A stretch of DNA of 64,000 nt, taken from Kitasatospora sp. NA04385. GTDB lineage: Bacteria > Actinomycetota > Actinomycetes > Streptomycetales > Streptomycetaceae. Below, one piece after another: positions 9,410 through 17,510 of the stretch. Below the pieces are notes generated by a model. It saw only the letters and a list, made by a program, of their open reading frames with translations. It was not told the DNA's origin and ran no database searches. Location: assembly GCF_013364235.1 (NCBI RefSeq), contig NZ_CP054919.1, positions 3,220,247-3,284,246 on the forward strand. The letters run 5' to 3'. The number at the start of each line of letters is the position of its first letter. The stretch's first letter is position 1. Position numbers and translations under genes: made by a program.

Positions 9410-10573
9410 TCAGAGGCGCATCGCCTGCGGGGTCTCCCGGCGCGTCAGGTCCGGTCCGTCGTACTCGCGGATGACCTCGTAGCGGGTGTTGCGCTCGACC
9501 GGGCGGAAGCCGGCGTCCCGGATCAGCTGGAGCAGGTCGTCGCGGCCCAGCTTGTTGGGGGTGCCGAAGTTGTCCGCGTCGTGGGTGATCTTGTACTCGA
9601 CCACCGAGCCGTCCATGTCGTCCGCGCCGTGGCTGAGCGCCAGCTGCGCGGTGGTGACGCCGTGCATCACCCAGAACACCTTGACGTGCGGGACGTTGTC
9701 GAACAGCAGGCGGGACACCGCGAAGGTCTTCAGCGCCTCGGCGCCGGTGGCCATCTCGGTGCGCGCCATCAGCCGGTTGCGGACCTTGCCGTCCTTGGAG
9801 TCGTGGAAGTCGTGCTGGTAGCGCAGCGGGATGAAGACCTGGAAGCCGCCGGTCTCGTCCTGCAGCTCGCGCAGCCGCAGCACGTGGTCGACCCGGTGGC
9901 GGGGCTCCTCGATGTGGCCGTACAGCATGGTGGCCGGGGTCTTGAGGCCCTTCTCGTGCGCCAGGCGGTGGATCCGCGACCAGTCCTCCCAGTGGGTGTC
10001 GTGGTCGACGATGTGCTGGCGGACCTCCCAGTCGAAGATCTCCGCGCCGCCGCCGGTCAGCGACTCCAGGCCGGCGTCGATCAGCTCGTCCAGGATCTCG
10101 CTCGCGCTCAGGCCGCTGATCCGCTCGAACCAGTGGATCTCGGTGGCGGTGAACGCCTTCAGCGAGACGTTCGGCAGCGCGGCCTTCAGCTCCTTGAGGG
10201 AGCGCGGGTAGTAGCGCCACGGCAGGGTCGGGTGCAGGCCGTTGACGATGTGCAGCTCGGTCAGCGACTCCGACTCCATCGCCTTGGCGAGCCGGACGGC
10301 CTCCTCGATCCGCATCGTGTACGCGTCCTTCTCGCCCGGCTTGCGCTGGAACGAGCAGTACGCGCAGGAGGCGCTGCACACGTTGGTCATGTTCAGGTGG
10401 CGGTTGACGTTGAAGTGGACGACGTCGCCGTTCTTCCGCGTCCGCACGTGGTGCGCCAGGCCGCCCAGCCAGGCCAGGTCGTCGCTCGCGTAGAGCGCGA
10501 TCCCGTCCTCGCGGGTCAGCCGCTCACCGGCGTAGACCTTCGCCTCCAGCTCGCGCTTGAGCCCTGCGTCCAT
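9410..10573 (-). CDS. mqnE: aminofutalosine synthase
   Basis: Radical SAM enzyme that joins 3-[(1-carboxyvinyl)oxy]benzoate to SAM to form aminofutalosine, the second step of the futalosine menaquinone route. It has 387 residues. Cys66, Cys70 and Cys73 form the CxxxCxxC cluster motif (CSASCAYC). Conserved MqnE stretches include HLNMTNVC, GLHPTLPW and TGGGAEIF. The ATG at 10573 is preceded by AAGGAGG. UbiX-type, mqnP and mqnL genes lie further along, consistent with a dispersed futalosine cluster as in Streptomyces; mqnA, mqnC and mqnD are not in the window. Confidence 0.93.
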   Translation of the reverse strand: MDAGLKRELEAKVYAGERLTREDGIALYASDDLAWLGGLAHHVRTRKNGDVVHFNVNRHLNMTNVCSASCAYCSFQRKPGEKDAYTMRIEEAVRLAKAMESESLTELHIVNGLHPTLPWRYYPRSLKELKAALPNVSLKAFTATEIHWFERISGLSASEILDELIDAGLESLTGGGAEIFDWEVRQHIVDHDTHWEDWSRIHRLAHEKGLKTPATMLYGHIEEPRHRVDHVLRLRELQDETGGFQVFIPLRYQHDFHDSKDGKVRNRLMARTEMATGAEALKTFAVSRLLFDNVPHVKVFWVMHGVTTAQLALSHGADDMDGSVVEYKITHDADNFGTPNKLGRDDLLQLIRDAGFRPVERNTRYEVIREYDGPDLTRRETPQAMRL

Positions 10574-10626
10574 GCGGCGCTCCGCCTCCTTGCGACTTCG
10601 ATTCGTTGCCGGGACCGAGACTACGC

Positions 10627-11589
10627 CTAGGTAGCCAGCAGATCGGCCAGCAGGGCGGGGTCGAGGTTCCCCCCGCTGACGACCGCCGCGAACACCCTCC
10701 CGCGCAGCTCGCCGGGGCGGTGGAAGTAGGCCGCGGGGGCGACCGCGCCGGAGGGCTCGGCGACCAGGCGGCCGCGGCGGGCCAGCAGGGCGACGGTGGC
10801 CCGGATCTCGTCCTCGGAGACGGTGACGATGTCGTCCACGTAGGCGGTGATGTGCTCGAACGGCAGGACGCCCACCGACGGAGTGCGCAGGCCGTCCGCG
10901 ATCGTCCGGTAGGTGTCGGCGACCGGCCAGGCGGTGCGCACGCCCGAGCGCAGGCTCTGCTGCGCGTCCGCCGCGAGCTCCGGCTCCACGCCGACCACCC
11001 GGACGCCCGGGCAGGCCAGCTTGAGCGCGGCGGCCGTCCCGGAGATCAGGCCGCCGCCGGAGACCGGCACCAGCACGGTGTCCAGCTCGTCCGGGGCGTC
11101 CTCGGCGATCTCCAGGCCGACCGTGCCCTGGCCCGCCACGATGTACGGGTCGTCGTACGGCGGCACCCAGACGTAGCCGTGCGCGGCGGCCAGCTCGGCC
11201 GGGACGGTGTCGCGCTCCTCGGCGGTGACGATCACCACCTCGGCGCCGAACGCGCGGGTGTTCTCGATCTTCACGGCGGGCGAGGTGTCCGGCATCACGA
11301 TCACCGCCTTGACGCCGAGCCGCGAGGCGGCGTACGCCACCGCCTGGGCGTGGTTGCCGCTGGACTGGGCCACCACTCCCCTGGCCCGCTCCTCCTCGGT
11401 GAGCGCGGCCAGCCGGTTCATCGCCCCGCGGATCTTGAACGCCCCGGTCGGCTGGAGGCTCTCCGGCTTCAGCCAGAGCCGCCGCCCGCCGTCCGCCGCC
11501 CACGGGCAGGGCAGCAGCGGGGTGCGCACCGCCGTGCCGGCGATCCGGCGCTGGGCGGCGCGCAGGTCTTCCAGGTCGACCAGGGCCAT
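10627..11589 (-). CDS. threonine/serine dehydratase (PLP-dependent, short form)
   Basis: Fold-type II PLP enzyme, 320 residues. GAFKIRGA holds the Schiff-base lysine, SSGNHAQA binds the cofactor phosphate side, and PVSGGGLISG is the glycine loop. It has only the catalytic domain and lacks the C-terminal ACT regulatory region of biosynthetic IlvA (about 500 residues), so a catabolic threonine or serine dehydratase, or a serine racemase-like enzyme, is likely. The next gene upstream on the same strand is an Lrp/AsnC regulator, 22 bp away, which suggests amino-acid control of this pair. Confidence 0.82.
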   Translation of the reverse strand: MALVDLEDLRAAQRRIAGTAVRTPLLPCPWAADGGRRLWLKPESLQPTGAFKIRGAMNRLAALTEEERARGVVAQSSGNHAQAVAYAASRLGVKAVIVMPDTSPAVKIENTRAFGAEVVIVTAEERDTVPAELAAAHGYVWVPPYDDPYIVAGQGTVGLEIAEDAPDELDTVLVPVSGGGLISGTAAALKLACPGVRVVGVEPELAADAQQSLRSGVRTAWPVADTYRTIADGLRTPSVGVLPFEHITAYVDDIVTVSEDEIRATVALLARRGRLVAEPSGAVAPAAYFHRPGELRGRVFAAVVSGGNLDPALLADLLAT

Positions 11590-11611
11590 GGCGGCGCTCC
11601 CTCCGGAGGGG

Positions 11612-12073
11612 TTATTCGGCGAGGTGGAGCGGGAGTTCGCTGACCCGGTTCTCCCACTTGGTGGAGAGCACCACGGTGGTGCGGGTGCGCGCCACCCCCT
11701 TGGTGCCGGACAGCCGCTTGACCACCGACTCCAGGCCCTCCACGTCCGGCACCCGGACCTTCAGCATGTACGAGTCGTCGCCCGCGATGAACCAGCAGTC
11801 CTCCACCTCGGGGAGGTCCTTCAGCCGGTGCGAGACGTCGTCGTGGTCGGCCGCGTCGGTGAGCTGCAGGCCGATCAGCGCCGTCACCCCGTAGCCGAGC
11901 GTCGCCGGGTTGACCGTCGCCCGGTACCCGGTGATCACGCCCGCCTGCTCCAGACGGTTGATCCGGTCCGTCACGCTCGGCCCGGACAGGCCCACCAGGC
12001 GGCCCAGCTCGGCGTACGAGGCCCGGCCGTTCTCCCGGAGTGCCTGGATGAGCTGTCTGTCCACAGAGTCCAT
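11612..12073 (-). CDS. Lrp/AsnC family transcriptional regulator
   Basis: Feast/famine-type DNA-binding regulator, 153 residues. An N-terminal helix-turn-helix (SYAELGRLVGLSGPSVTDRINRL, split here as AELGRLVGLS and PSVTDRINRL) is followed by an alpha-beta ligand-binding RAM domain (about residues 65-145). The ATG at 12073 begins MDSVDRQLI, the usual start of the family, and GAAGGA lies upstream; an in-frame start 12 codons earlier is less likely. It is 22 bp upstream of the dehydratase gene and probably co-transcribed with it, so it may sense an amino acid that the enzyme uses. Confidence 0.87.
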   Translation of the reverse strand: MDSVDRQLIQALRENGRASYAELGRLVGLSGPSVTDRINRLEQAGVITGYRATVNPATLGYGVTALIGLQLTDAADHDDVSHRLKDLPEVEDCWFIAGDDSYMLKVRVPDVEGLESVVKRLSGTKGVARTRTTVVLSTKWENRVSELPLHLAE

Positions 12074-12191
12074 TGCCTGCCGCGTCCTTCCGAACCTCAC
12101 CAGAACCACAGATCATTATCCGGAATCCAAGGCGCCGCGCGCCGATCAACCCGGGTATCCCAGAGAACATACTCTCCCGTAACGTGTCCGC

Positions 12192-12878
12192 TCACTCGCC
12201 CCGGCGCGGGGCGGTTTCCGGACTTCCCGCGGGGGTGCTCGCGGCCTCGCCGAGGGTGCCCGACCAGCGGCGGTACAGCGCGTGCGGGACGGCGACGGCG
12301 TCCAGCACCCGGCCGGCCACGAAGTCCACCAGTTCGCGGGCCGTCGAGCCGCCCGCGTAGAAGCCGGGGGACGCCGGGAGGACCACCGCGCCCTGCTCGT
12401 CGAGCGCCACCAGGTGGCGCAGCGTGCTGCCGGTCAGCGGGGTCTCGCGCAGGCACAGGACCAGCGGGCGGCGCTCCTTGAGGGTGACCGCGGCGGTGCG
12501 CTGCAGCAGGTCCTTGGACAGGCCCAGCGCGATGCCGGCCGCGGCGCCGGTGGTCGCCGGGACGACCAGCATGCCCTTGGCCGGGTACGAGCCGGAGGAC
12601 GGGCCGGCCGCGAAGTCCCCGGCGGGCCAGTGGCGGACGTCGTGCAGGTCGGCCTCGTCCGTGCCGAGCCAGGCGGCGAGGTCGGCGCGCCAGTGCGCGT
12701 CGCGGAAGGAGACGCCGGTCTCGTCCAGGATGGTCAGGCGGGCGGCCCGGCTGACGATCAGGTCGACGGCCTCGCCGGCGGCCAGCAGCGCGCGGATCAC
12801 CGAGGCGGCGTAGGGGGTGCCGCTGGCGCCGGAGACGCCGACGACCCAGGGCTTGCGGGTGGTGCTCATGATTCCCAT
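12192..12878 (-). CDS. ubiX: UbiX-type flavin prenyltransferase (MqnM role)
   Basis: Makes prenylated FMN, the cofactor needed by UbiD-type decarboxylases such as MqnL encoded at 22.8-24.2 kb. It has 228 residues. Family signatures are GVSGASGTPYA near the N-terminus, SSGSYPAKGMLVVPATTG (split as SSGSYPAKG and MLVVPATTG), and LRETPLT. The C-terminal ~20 residues are a low-complexity tail. Start at 12878; an in-frame ATG three codons later (12869) is possible. In S. coelicolor the UbiX, UbiA and UbiD genes of this pathway are adjacent, as far as I recall; here a block of about 9 kb separates them. Confidence 0.87.
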   Translation of the reverse strand: MGIMSTTRKPWVVGVSGASGTPYAASVIRALLAAGEAVDLIVSRAARLTILDETGVSFRDAHWRADLAAWLGTDEADLHDVRHWPAGDFAAGPSSGSYPAKGMLVVPATTGAAAGIALGLSKDLLQRTAAVTLKERRPLVLCLRETPLTGSTLRHLVALDEQGAVVLPASPGFYAGGSTARELVDFVAGRVLDAVAVPHALYRRWSGTLGEAASTPAGSPETAPRRGE

Positions 12879-12895
12879 TGTGGGGCGCGGAACCG

Positions 12896-12915
12896 GGGGC
12901 TCGGGGAACGGCGGG
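12896..12915 (+). repeat. partial copy of the 151-bp repeat (left end only)
   Basis: These 20 bases (GGGGCTCGGGGAACGGCGGG) match the left terminus of the repeat copies at 21698 and 43116. Only the end is present. It sits in the 62-bp gap between the UbiX-type and cyclase genes. Confidence 0.5.
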
Positions 12916-12940
12916 CCGCCGGCGGGGACAGAATGGGTGC

Positions 12941-13681
12941 ATGGCAGCCGAGTTGGTGGATCTGACGCACCCGGTGGTGTCCGGGATGCCGGTGTATCCG
13001 GGGGACCCGGGGGTGGAGCTGCGGGCGGCTCTGACGGTGGAGGGCGAGGGGGTGAACGTGCTGGCGGTGCACCTGGGGTCGCAGACGGGGACGCACGTGG
13101 ACGCGCCGTACCACCTGGACGTGCGGTGGCCGACGCTGGACGGGCTGCCGCTGGAGCTGTTCACCGGGCCCGCGGTGGTGGTGGACCTGCGGGGGCTGCC
13201 GGCCCGGGGCGAGGTGACGCCGGAGCACCTGGCGGGGGCGCTCGCGGTCTCGGGGCCGGGGACGGTGCTGCTGCTGGCGACGGGGTGGCCGCGGTACTGG
13301 GGGACGGACCGGTACTTCGCGCACCCGTACCTGACCGAGGCCGCGGCCCGGGCCGTCGTCGCGGCGGGCGTCCGGACGGTGGGGATCGACGCGCTGTCGG
13401 TGGACCCGACGCCGGATCCGGGGCCCTCGGACCCCGGAGTGGCCAGCCTGCTGGCCGAGTTGGCGGACGAGCACGACCCGGAGCCGGAGCAGGCGACGCT
13501 GGCGGCGCACCGGGTGCTGCTGGGGCCGGAGGGCGGCGGGGTGATCGCGGAGAACCTGACCGACCTGTCGGCGCTGCTGGCGGCGCAGGAGGCGGGGGTG
13601 CCGGTGGAGGTCTCGCTGTTCCCGCTGCGGTTGACGGCGGCGGACGGGGCGCCGGTGCGGGCGGTGGCGCGGATCGGGTGA
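12941..13681 (+). CDS. cyclase family protein (kynurenine formamidase-like fold)
   Basis: Member of the putative metal-dependent cyclase/hydrolase family, 246 residues. The N-terminus ELVDLTHPVVSGMPVYPGD is typical. The metal motif reads QTGTHVDAPYH at about residues 49-59, where the family consensus is HxGTHxDxPxH: the first metal-ligand His is replaced by Gln, while the other ligands remain. Substrate is unknown; relatives hydrolyse N-formylkynurenine or isatin. The ATG at 12941 has only a weak upstream purine run. It is divergent from the UbiX-type gene. Confidence 0.8.
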   Translation: MAAELVDLTHPVVSGMPVYPGDPGVELRAALTVEGEGVNVLAVHLGSQTGTHVDAPYHLDVRWPTLDGLPLELFTGPAVVVDLRGLPARGEVTPEHLAGALAVSGPGTVLLLATGWPRYWGTDRYFAHPYLTEAAARAVVAAGVRTVGIDALSVDPTPDPGPSDPGVASLLAELADEHDPEPEQATLAAHRVLLGPEGGGVIAENLTDLSALLAAQEAGVPVEVSLFPLRLTAADGAPVRAVARIG

Positions 13682-13758
13682 GCGGGCGCTCCCAACGGCC
13701 CCCTCGCACCGGCGACTTGGTCTAGACCAGCCCGGGAGCGCCCCGCTAGGCTCCCGCC

Positions 13759-14469
13759 ATGCCTGAGATCGTCGGTGTGGTCGAGCGCTTGTGGCGCTAC
13801 CCCGTGAAGTCCACGGGGGGCGAGTTGCTCGACTCCGTCGAGGTGGAGGAGCGCGGCCTGGTCGGCGACCGCCTGTACGCGGTGCGCGACGGGGCCGGGC
13901 GGTTCGGCTCGGGGAAGAACACCCGGCGCTTCCGCCGGATGGACGGCCTGCTGCGGCTGAGCTCCCGGCTGGGCGCGCGGATCGACGGCCCGGAGCTGTT
14001 CGACCCGCTGGGGATGCCGGTGCCCGACCCGGACGCCTTCCTGCGCGCCTACCTGGAGCAGGAGGACGTCGCGCTGGCCCTGGAGGACGCGGTCTCGCAC
14101 TTCGACGAGCTGCCGGTGAGCGTGCTGACCACGGCGACGCTGGACTGGGTGGCGCAGGCGGTGCCGTCCGCGGTGGTGGACGAGCGCCGGTTCCGGCCGA
14201 ACGTGCTGCTGCGCACCCCGCCGGGGACGCCGCCGTTCACCGAGGACGGCTGGTTCGGCCGGGAGGGCCGGGTGAAGGGCGGGGCGCGGCTGGCGTTCGT
14301 CCGCTCCAGCGTCCGGTGCGCGATGGCGGGGGCGGCGCAGCCGGGGCTGCCGCACGCGCCGGAGATCCTGAAGACCGTCGTCCACGAGCGGGACGGCGAG
14401 CTGGGGGCGCTGGCGACGGTGTCCCGGCCGGGGCGGCTGCGGGTCGGGGACGCGCTGGCGCTGGCGTGA
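13759..14469 (+). CDS. MOSC domain-containing protein
   Basis: A 236-residue protein with an N-terminal beta-barrel (WRYPVKSTGGELLDS, GLVGDRLYAV) and a MOSC domain whose conserved Cys lies in SSVRCAM near residue 192. MOSC proteins carry sulfur or bind molybdenum cofactor and act in reduction of N-hydroxylated compounds or sulfur transfer; the exact reaction here is unknown. It follows the cyclase gene by 77 bp on the same strand. Given the sulfur-type genes at 15.9-21.7 kb, a sulfur or molybdenum link is possible but unproven. Confidence 0.83.
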   Translation: MPEIVGVVERLWRYPVKSTGGELLDSVEVEERGLVGDRLYAVRDGAGRFGSGKNTRRFRRMDGLLRLSSRLGARIDGPELFDPLGMPVPDPDAFLRAYLEQEDVALALEDAVSHFDELPVSVLTTATLDWVAQAVPSAVVDERRFRPNVLLRTPPGTPPFTEDGWFGREGRVKGGARLAFVRSSVRCAMAGAAQPGLPHAPEILKTVVHERDGELGALATVSRPGRLRVGDALALA

Positions 14470-14472
14470 GCC

Positions 14473-14850
14473 TCAGGCCGGGCGGTGCGGGACCAGGCAG
14501 AACGGGTGGCCGGCCGGGTCGGTGAGCACCGTCCAGCCCTCGTGCCGGGCCTTGAGCTCGGCGCCCAGGGCGGTCGCCTCGGCCTCGGCGGCGGCGAGGT
14601 CGGCGACGTCGACGTCGAGGTGGAGCTGCTGCGGGTGGGCCGGGTCGGGCCAGATCGGCGGGCGGTAGTCCTCGACCCGCTGGAAGCCGAGCACCCGGCC
14701 GTCGGGCAGGTGGACGGTGGACCACGCCTCGTCGAGCGACCAGCGCGGGTCGGGGCGGTCCGCCTCGCCGCCGAGCAGGGCGGCGTAGAACTGGGCCAGG
14801 CCCGCCGGGTAGTGGCAGTCCAGCACCACGCACTGCAGTGTGCCGATCAT
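14473..14850 (-). CDS. VOC family protein (glyoxalase/bleomycin-resistance fold)
   Basis: A 125-residue single vicinal-oxygen-chelate domain protein. It starts VVLDCHYPAGLAQFYAALLG and contains QLHLDVDVADL and TDPAGHPFCLV, all usual in the actinobacterial glyoxalase-like subgroup (Glyoxalase_6). These proteins may be dioxygenases, isomerases or drug-binding proteins, and the sequence does not say which. It is convergent with the MOSC gene, with 3 bp between the stops, so the two transcripts must overlap. GGGGAA precedes the ATG at 14850. Confidence 0.82.
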   Translation of the reverse strand: MIGTLQCVVLDCHYPAGLAQFYAALLGGEADRPDPRWSLDEAWSTVHLPDGRVLGFQRVEDYRPPIWPDPAHPQQLHLDVDVADLAAAEAEATALGAELKARHEGWTVLTDPAGHPFCLVPHRPA

Positions 14851-15062
14851 CGGGTTCCCCGTTCCGCTCGCGGTGGCCTCCGCCCTCCAGCATGGCGCAT
14901 CGGCGCGGCGGGTGGCGGTTCATCCGGCGGGAGCGGCGTCCGCGCAGGTGGGGGGCGGTCCCGACGGGGCGTCAGGTGGCGTAATGGTGCGGCAACGAAA
15001 ACCGGGGCCGCCCGGCCCTAGGGTTGCCGCCGACAGCGCAACCGAGGGCCGGAGCAGACCCG

Positions 15063-15827
15063 ATGACCAGCGAGAACACCGTGCGCGACCACCGCGGCGG
15101 CGCGGCCAGGCGGCCGCGGGCCGACCGGGCCCGGCAGGTCGCGGACGTGCTGCGGCAGCAGGTGCTGAGCGAGGCGTTCGGGACCGGCCCGCTGCCCCAC
15201 GAGGACGCGCTGGCGCAGGAGTTCGGGGCGTCCCGGAACACCGTGCGGCAGGCGCTGGACCTGCTGCGCGGGGAGGGGCTGGTGCGCCGGGTGCCCGGGT
15301 CGGGGACGCTGGTGGCGGCGGAGAAGGTGCCGCACGGGCTGAACCGGCTGGAGGGCCTGGCCGAGACCCTGCACGAGCACGGCGAGGTGGTCAACGAGGT
15401 CCGCTCGTTCGGGCCGGTCCGGGCACCGGGGGCGGTGGCCCGCCGGTTCGGCCTGCCGGACGGCGCGGACGTGGTGTACGTGGAGCGGCTGCGCCGGTTG
15501 AACGGGCTGCCGCTGTCGCTGGACCTGACCTACCTGGCGCCGGACATCGGCGCGCTGCTGGAGCCGGCCGACCTCGCCCACCGGGACGTGTTCCGGCTGA
15601 TCGAGGAGGCCGCCGGGCAGCCGCTGGGCGCCGCCGACATCACCCTGGAGGCCGTCAACGCCGACGCGCACTCCGCCGCGGTGCTCGAAGTCCCGCGCGG
15701 TGCGGCCCTGTTGATGCTGGAACGGCTCACCACGCTGGCCGACGGCCGGCCGGTGGACCTGGAGTACGTGCGCTTCCGCGGCGACCGGCTGGCCATGCGC
15801 GGCCGGCTGCTCCGCGACCTGGCCTGA
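15063..15827 (+). CDS. GntR/HutC family transcriptional regulator
   Basis: Winged-helix regulator with a UTRA effector domain, 254 residues. The DNA-binding part is LPHEDALAQEFGASRNTVRQ and the wing RVPGSGTLV; the UTRA domain fills the last 150 residues (VVYVERLRRLNGLPLSLDLTY, split as VVYVERLRRL and LPLSLDLTY). The ATG at 15063 has GGAG upstream; the frame is open from 15024. It is the first gene of a same-strand series (ferredoxin, ABC transporter, flavoprotein) and ends 52 bp before the ferredoxin gene, so it most likely controls that operon in response to its substrate. Confidence 0.87.
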   Translation: MTSENTVRDHRGGAARRPRADRARQVADVLRQQVLSEAFGTGPLPHEDALAQEFGASRNTVRQALDLLRGEGLVRRVPGSGTLVAAEKVPHGLNRLEGLAETLHEHGEVVNEVRSFGPVRAPGAVARRFGLPDGADVVYVERLRRLNGLPLSLDLTYLAPDIGALLEPADLAHRDVFRLIEEAAGQPLGAADITLEAVNADAHSAAVLEVPRGAALLMLERLTTLADGRPVDLEYVRFRGDRLAMRGRLLRDLA

Positions 15828-15879
15828 CCCTTCGCCACCCGAAACCCGAACCGACCTTCCTCACCCTGGAGTTGGACCG

Positions 15880-16107
15880 ATGGCGCTCGCCGAGCACCGC
15901 ACCGACGTGCCCGTGACCATCGACGCCTCGCTGTGCATCGCCGGCTGCACCCTGTGCGTCGACATGTGCCCGCTGGACTCGCTGGCGATCGACGAACAGG
16001 ACGGCACCGCGTACATGCACGTGGACGAGTGCTGGTACTGCGGCCCCTGCGCCGCCCGCTGCCCCACCGGGGCGGTCACCGTCAACATGCCCTACCTGAT
16101 TCGCTGA
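15880..16107 (+). CDS. 2[4Fe-4S] ferredoxin (AprB-like)
   Basis: Small electron carrier, 75 residues. The first cluster motif is CxxxCxxCxxxCP (Cys19, 23, 26, 30), one residue longer in its first gap than the usual CxxCxxC; the second is CWYCGPCAARCP. The Cys-Trp-x-Cys-x-x-Cys form and the companion AprA-like flavoprotein 3 kb downstream resemble the AprB subunit of APS reductase, though the long AprB tail is missing. The binding-protein gene starts 11 bp after the stop. Role inferred: passes electrons to or from the flavoprotein. Confidence 0.85.
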   Translation: MALAEHRTDVPVTIDASLCIAGCTLCVDMCPLDSLAIDEQDGTAYMHVDECWYCGPCAARCPTGAVTVNMPYLIR

Positions 16108-16118
16108 GGATGCGTCAG

Positions 16119-17510
16119 ATGTCTCGTGCAGCAAGCAAGTTGGGCGCCGTCGCGATAGCCGCGGCCCTGGTCGCGGGGGCCGCCGGGTGCTCCTCGGACG
16201 GCGACCCGAAGACCGTCGAGGTGGTGGTCGGCTACCAGTCGAAGACCATCAACACCGTCACCGCCGGAACGCTGCTGCGGGCCCGCGGCTACTTCGAGCA
16301 GCAGCTCGCCGAGCTGGGCCGGCAGGACGGCCGGCACTACCGGGTGGTCTGGCAGGACTACGACGCGGGCGCCCCGATCACCGCGCAGATGCTCGCCGAC
16401 AAGATCGACATCGGCTCGATGGGCGACTACCCGCTGCTGATCAACGGCTCGCGCGCCCAGGCGGCCGGCGGCCCCGGCACCCGGCTGGTCTCGGTGACCG
16501 GGTACAACCTGCTCGGCGGGCTCAACTCGGTGGTGGTGCCGAAGGACTCGCCCGCGCACACGCTGGCCGACCTGAAGGGCAAGAAGGTCTCCAGCTCGGT
16601 CGGCTCGGCCTCCGACGGCACCCTGGTGCAGGCCCTCGCCAGGGCCGGGGTCGCCGAGTCCGACATCCAGAAGCAGAACCAGCAGCCCGCCGTCGGCGCC
16701 TCCGCGCTGAAGGCGCACAGCGTGGACGCGCTGGCCCAGTTCGTGGCCTGGCCGGCCGCGGTGGTGTTCGCCGGGGACGGGCGGCTGCTGTACGACGGCT
16801 CGGCGCTCGGCCGGCCCACCCTGCACGGCGTGGTGGTGCGGCAGAAGTTCGGCACCGCGCACCCCGCCGTCGTCCGGGCCTTCCTGCGCGCCCAGGACGC
16901 CGCCACCCGCGACCTCAACCAGCACCCGCTGGCCGCCGCGCAGACCGTCGCCGAGGCCACCGGCCTGCCGCCCGAGGTGGTGTACCTCTACAACGGCCCC
17001 GACGGCATCGCCACCTTCGCCACCGCGCTCGACCCGCGACTGCTGGACGCGATGCGCACCGACGTCCCGTTCCTGGCCTCGGTCGGCGTGCTCAAGGCGC
17101 TCGACCTGGACCGCTTCACCGACCCGTCCTACCTGCGGGACGCCGGCGTCACCGACGGCGAACCCGCCCGGATCACCGGCACCGACCCGGTCTGCGGGCG
17201 GCCGGTCACCGACCCGGCGCTGGCCGGCGAGCTCTGGTACGAGGGCGAGCAGGCCACCCGCCCGGCCGCCGACCCGACCTGCCTGCTCAGGGCCGTGAAG
17301 GCCGGTGCGGCCGCGGGCGCCGGGAAGCTGCGGGCCGCGTACGTGCCCGACGCGGCCACCGGCACCCGCTGGTTCGCCGACCAGGACTGGTGGGTCCGGG
17401 ACGGCGACGCGTTCAAGCCCTTCACCACCGAGGACGGCGCCAAGGCCTACCTGGCCGCCCACCCGTCCGCGACCGCGCTGACCTACCGGCAAGCGCTGGA
17501 CGCCGCGTGA
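16119..17510 (+). CDS. ABC transporter substrate-binding lipoprotein with NosL-like C-terminal domain
   Basis: Binding protein of the nitrate/sulfonate/taurine (NMT1/SsuA-like) type, 463 residues. A signal peptide ends in GAAGC, a lipobox. Residues 35 to about 345 form the periplasmic-binding domain (KTINTVTAGTLLRARGYFEQ, DIGSMGDYPLL). The last ~110 residues differ: DPVCGRPV, LRAAYVPDAATGTRWF, DWWVRDGD, then FTTEDGAKAYLAAHP. This order resembles NosL, a copper-binding lipoprotein domain, or a YHS-like unit, but the CGM motif reads CGR. The ATG at 16119 has TGAGG at the right distance; 16110 is an alternative. The permease start overlaps its stop. Confidence 0.82.
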   Translation: MSRAASKLGAVAIAAALVAGAAGCSSDGDPKTVEVVVGYQSKTINTVTAGTLLRARGYFEQQLAELGRQDGRHYRVVWQDYDAGAPITAQMLADKIDIGSMGDYPLLINGSRAQAAGGPGTRLVSVTGYNLLGGLNSVVVPKDSPAHTLADLKGKKVSSSVGSASDGTLVQALARAGVAESDIQKQNQQPAVGASALKAHSVDALAQFVAWPAAVVFAGDGRLLYDGSALGRPTLHGVVVRQKFGTAHPAVVRAFLRAQDAATRDLNQHPLAAAQTVAEATGLPPEVVYLYNGPDGIATFATALDPRLLDAMRTDVPFLASVGVLKALDLDRFTDPSYLRDAGVTDGEPARITGTDPVCGRPVTDPALAGELWYEGEQATRPAADPTCLLRAVKAGAAAGAGKLRAAYVPDAATGTRWFADQDWWVRDGDAFKPFTTEDGAKAYLAAHPSATALTYRQALDAA

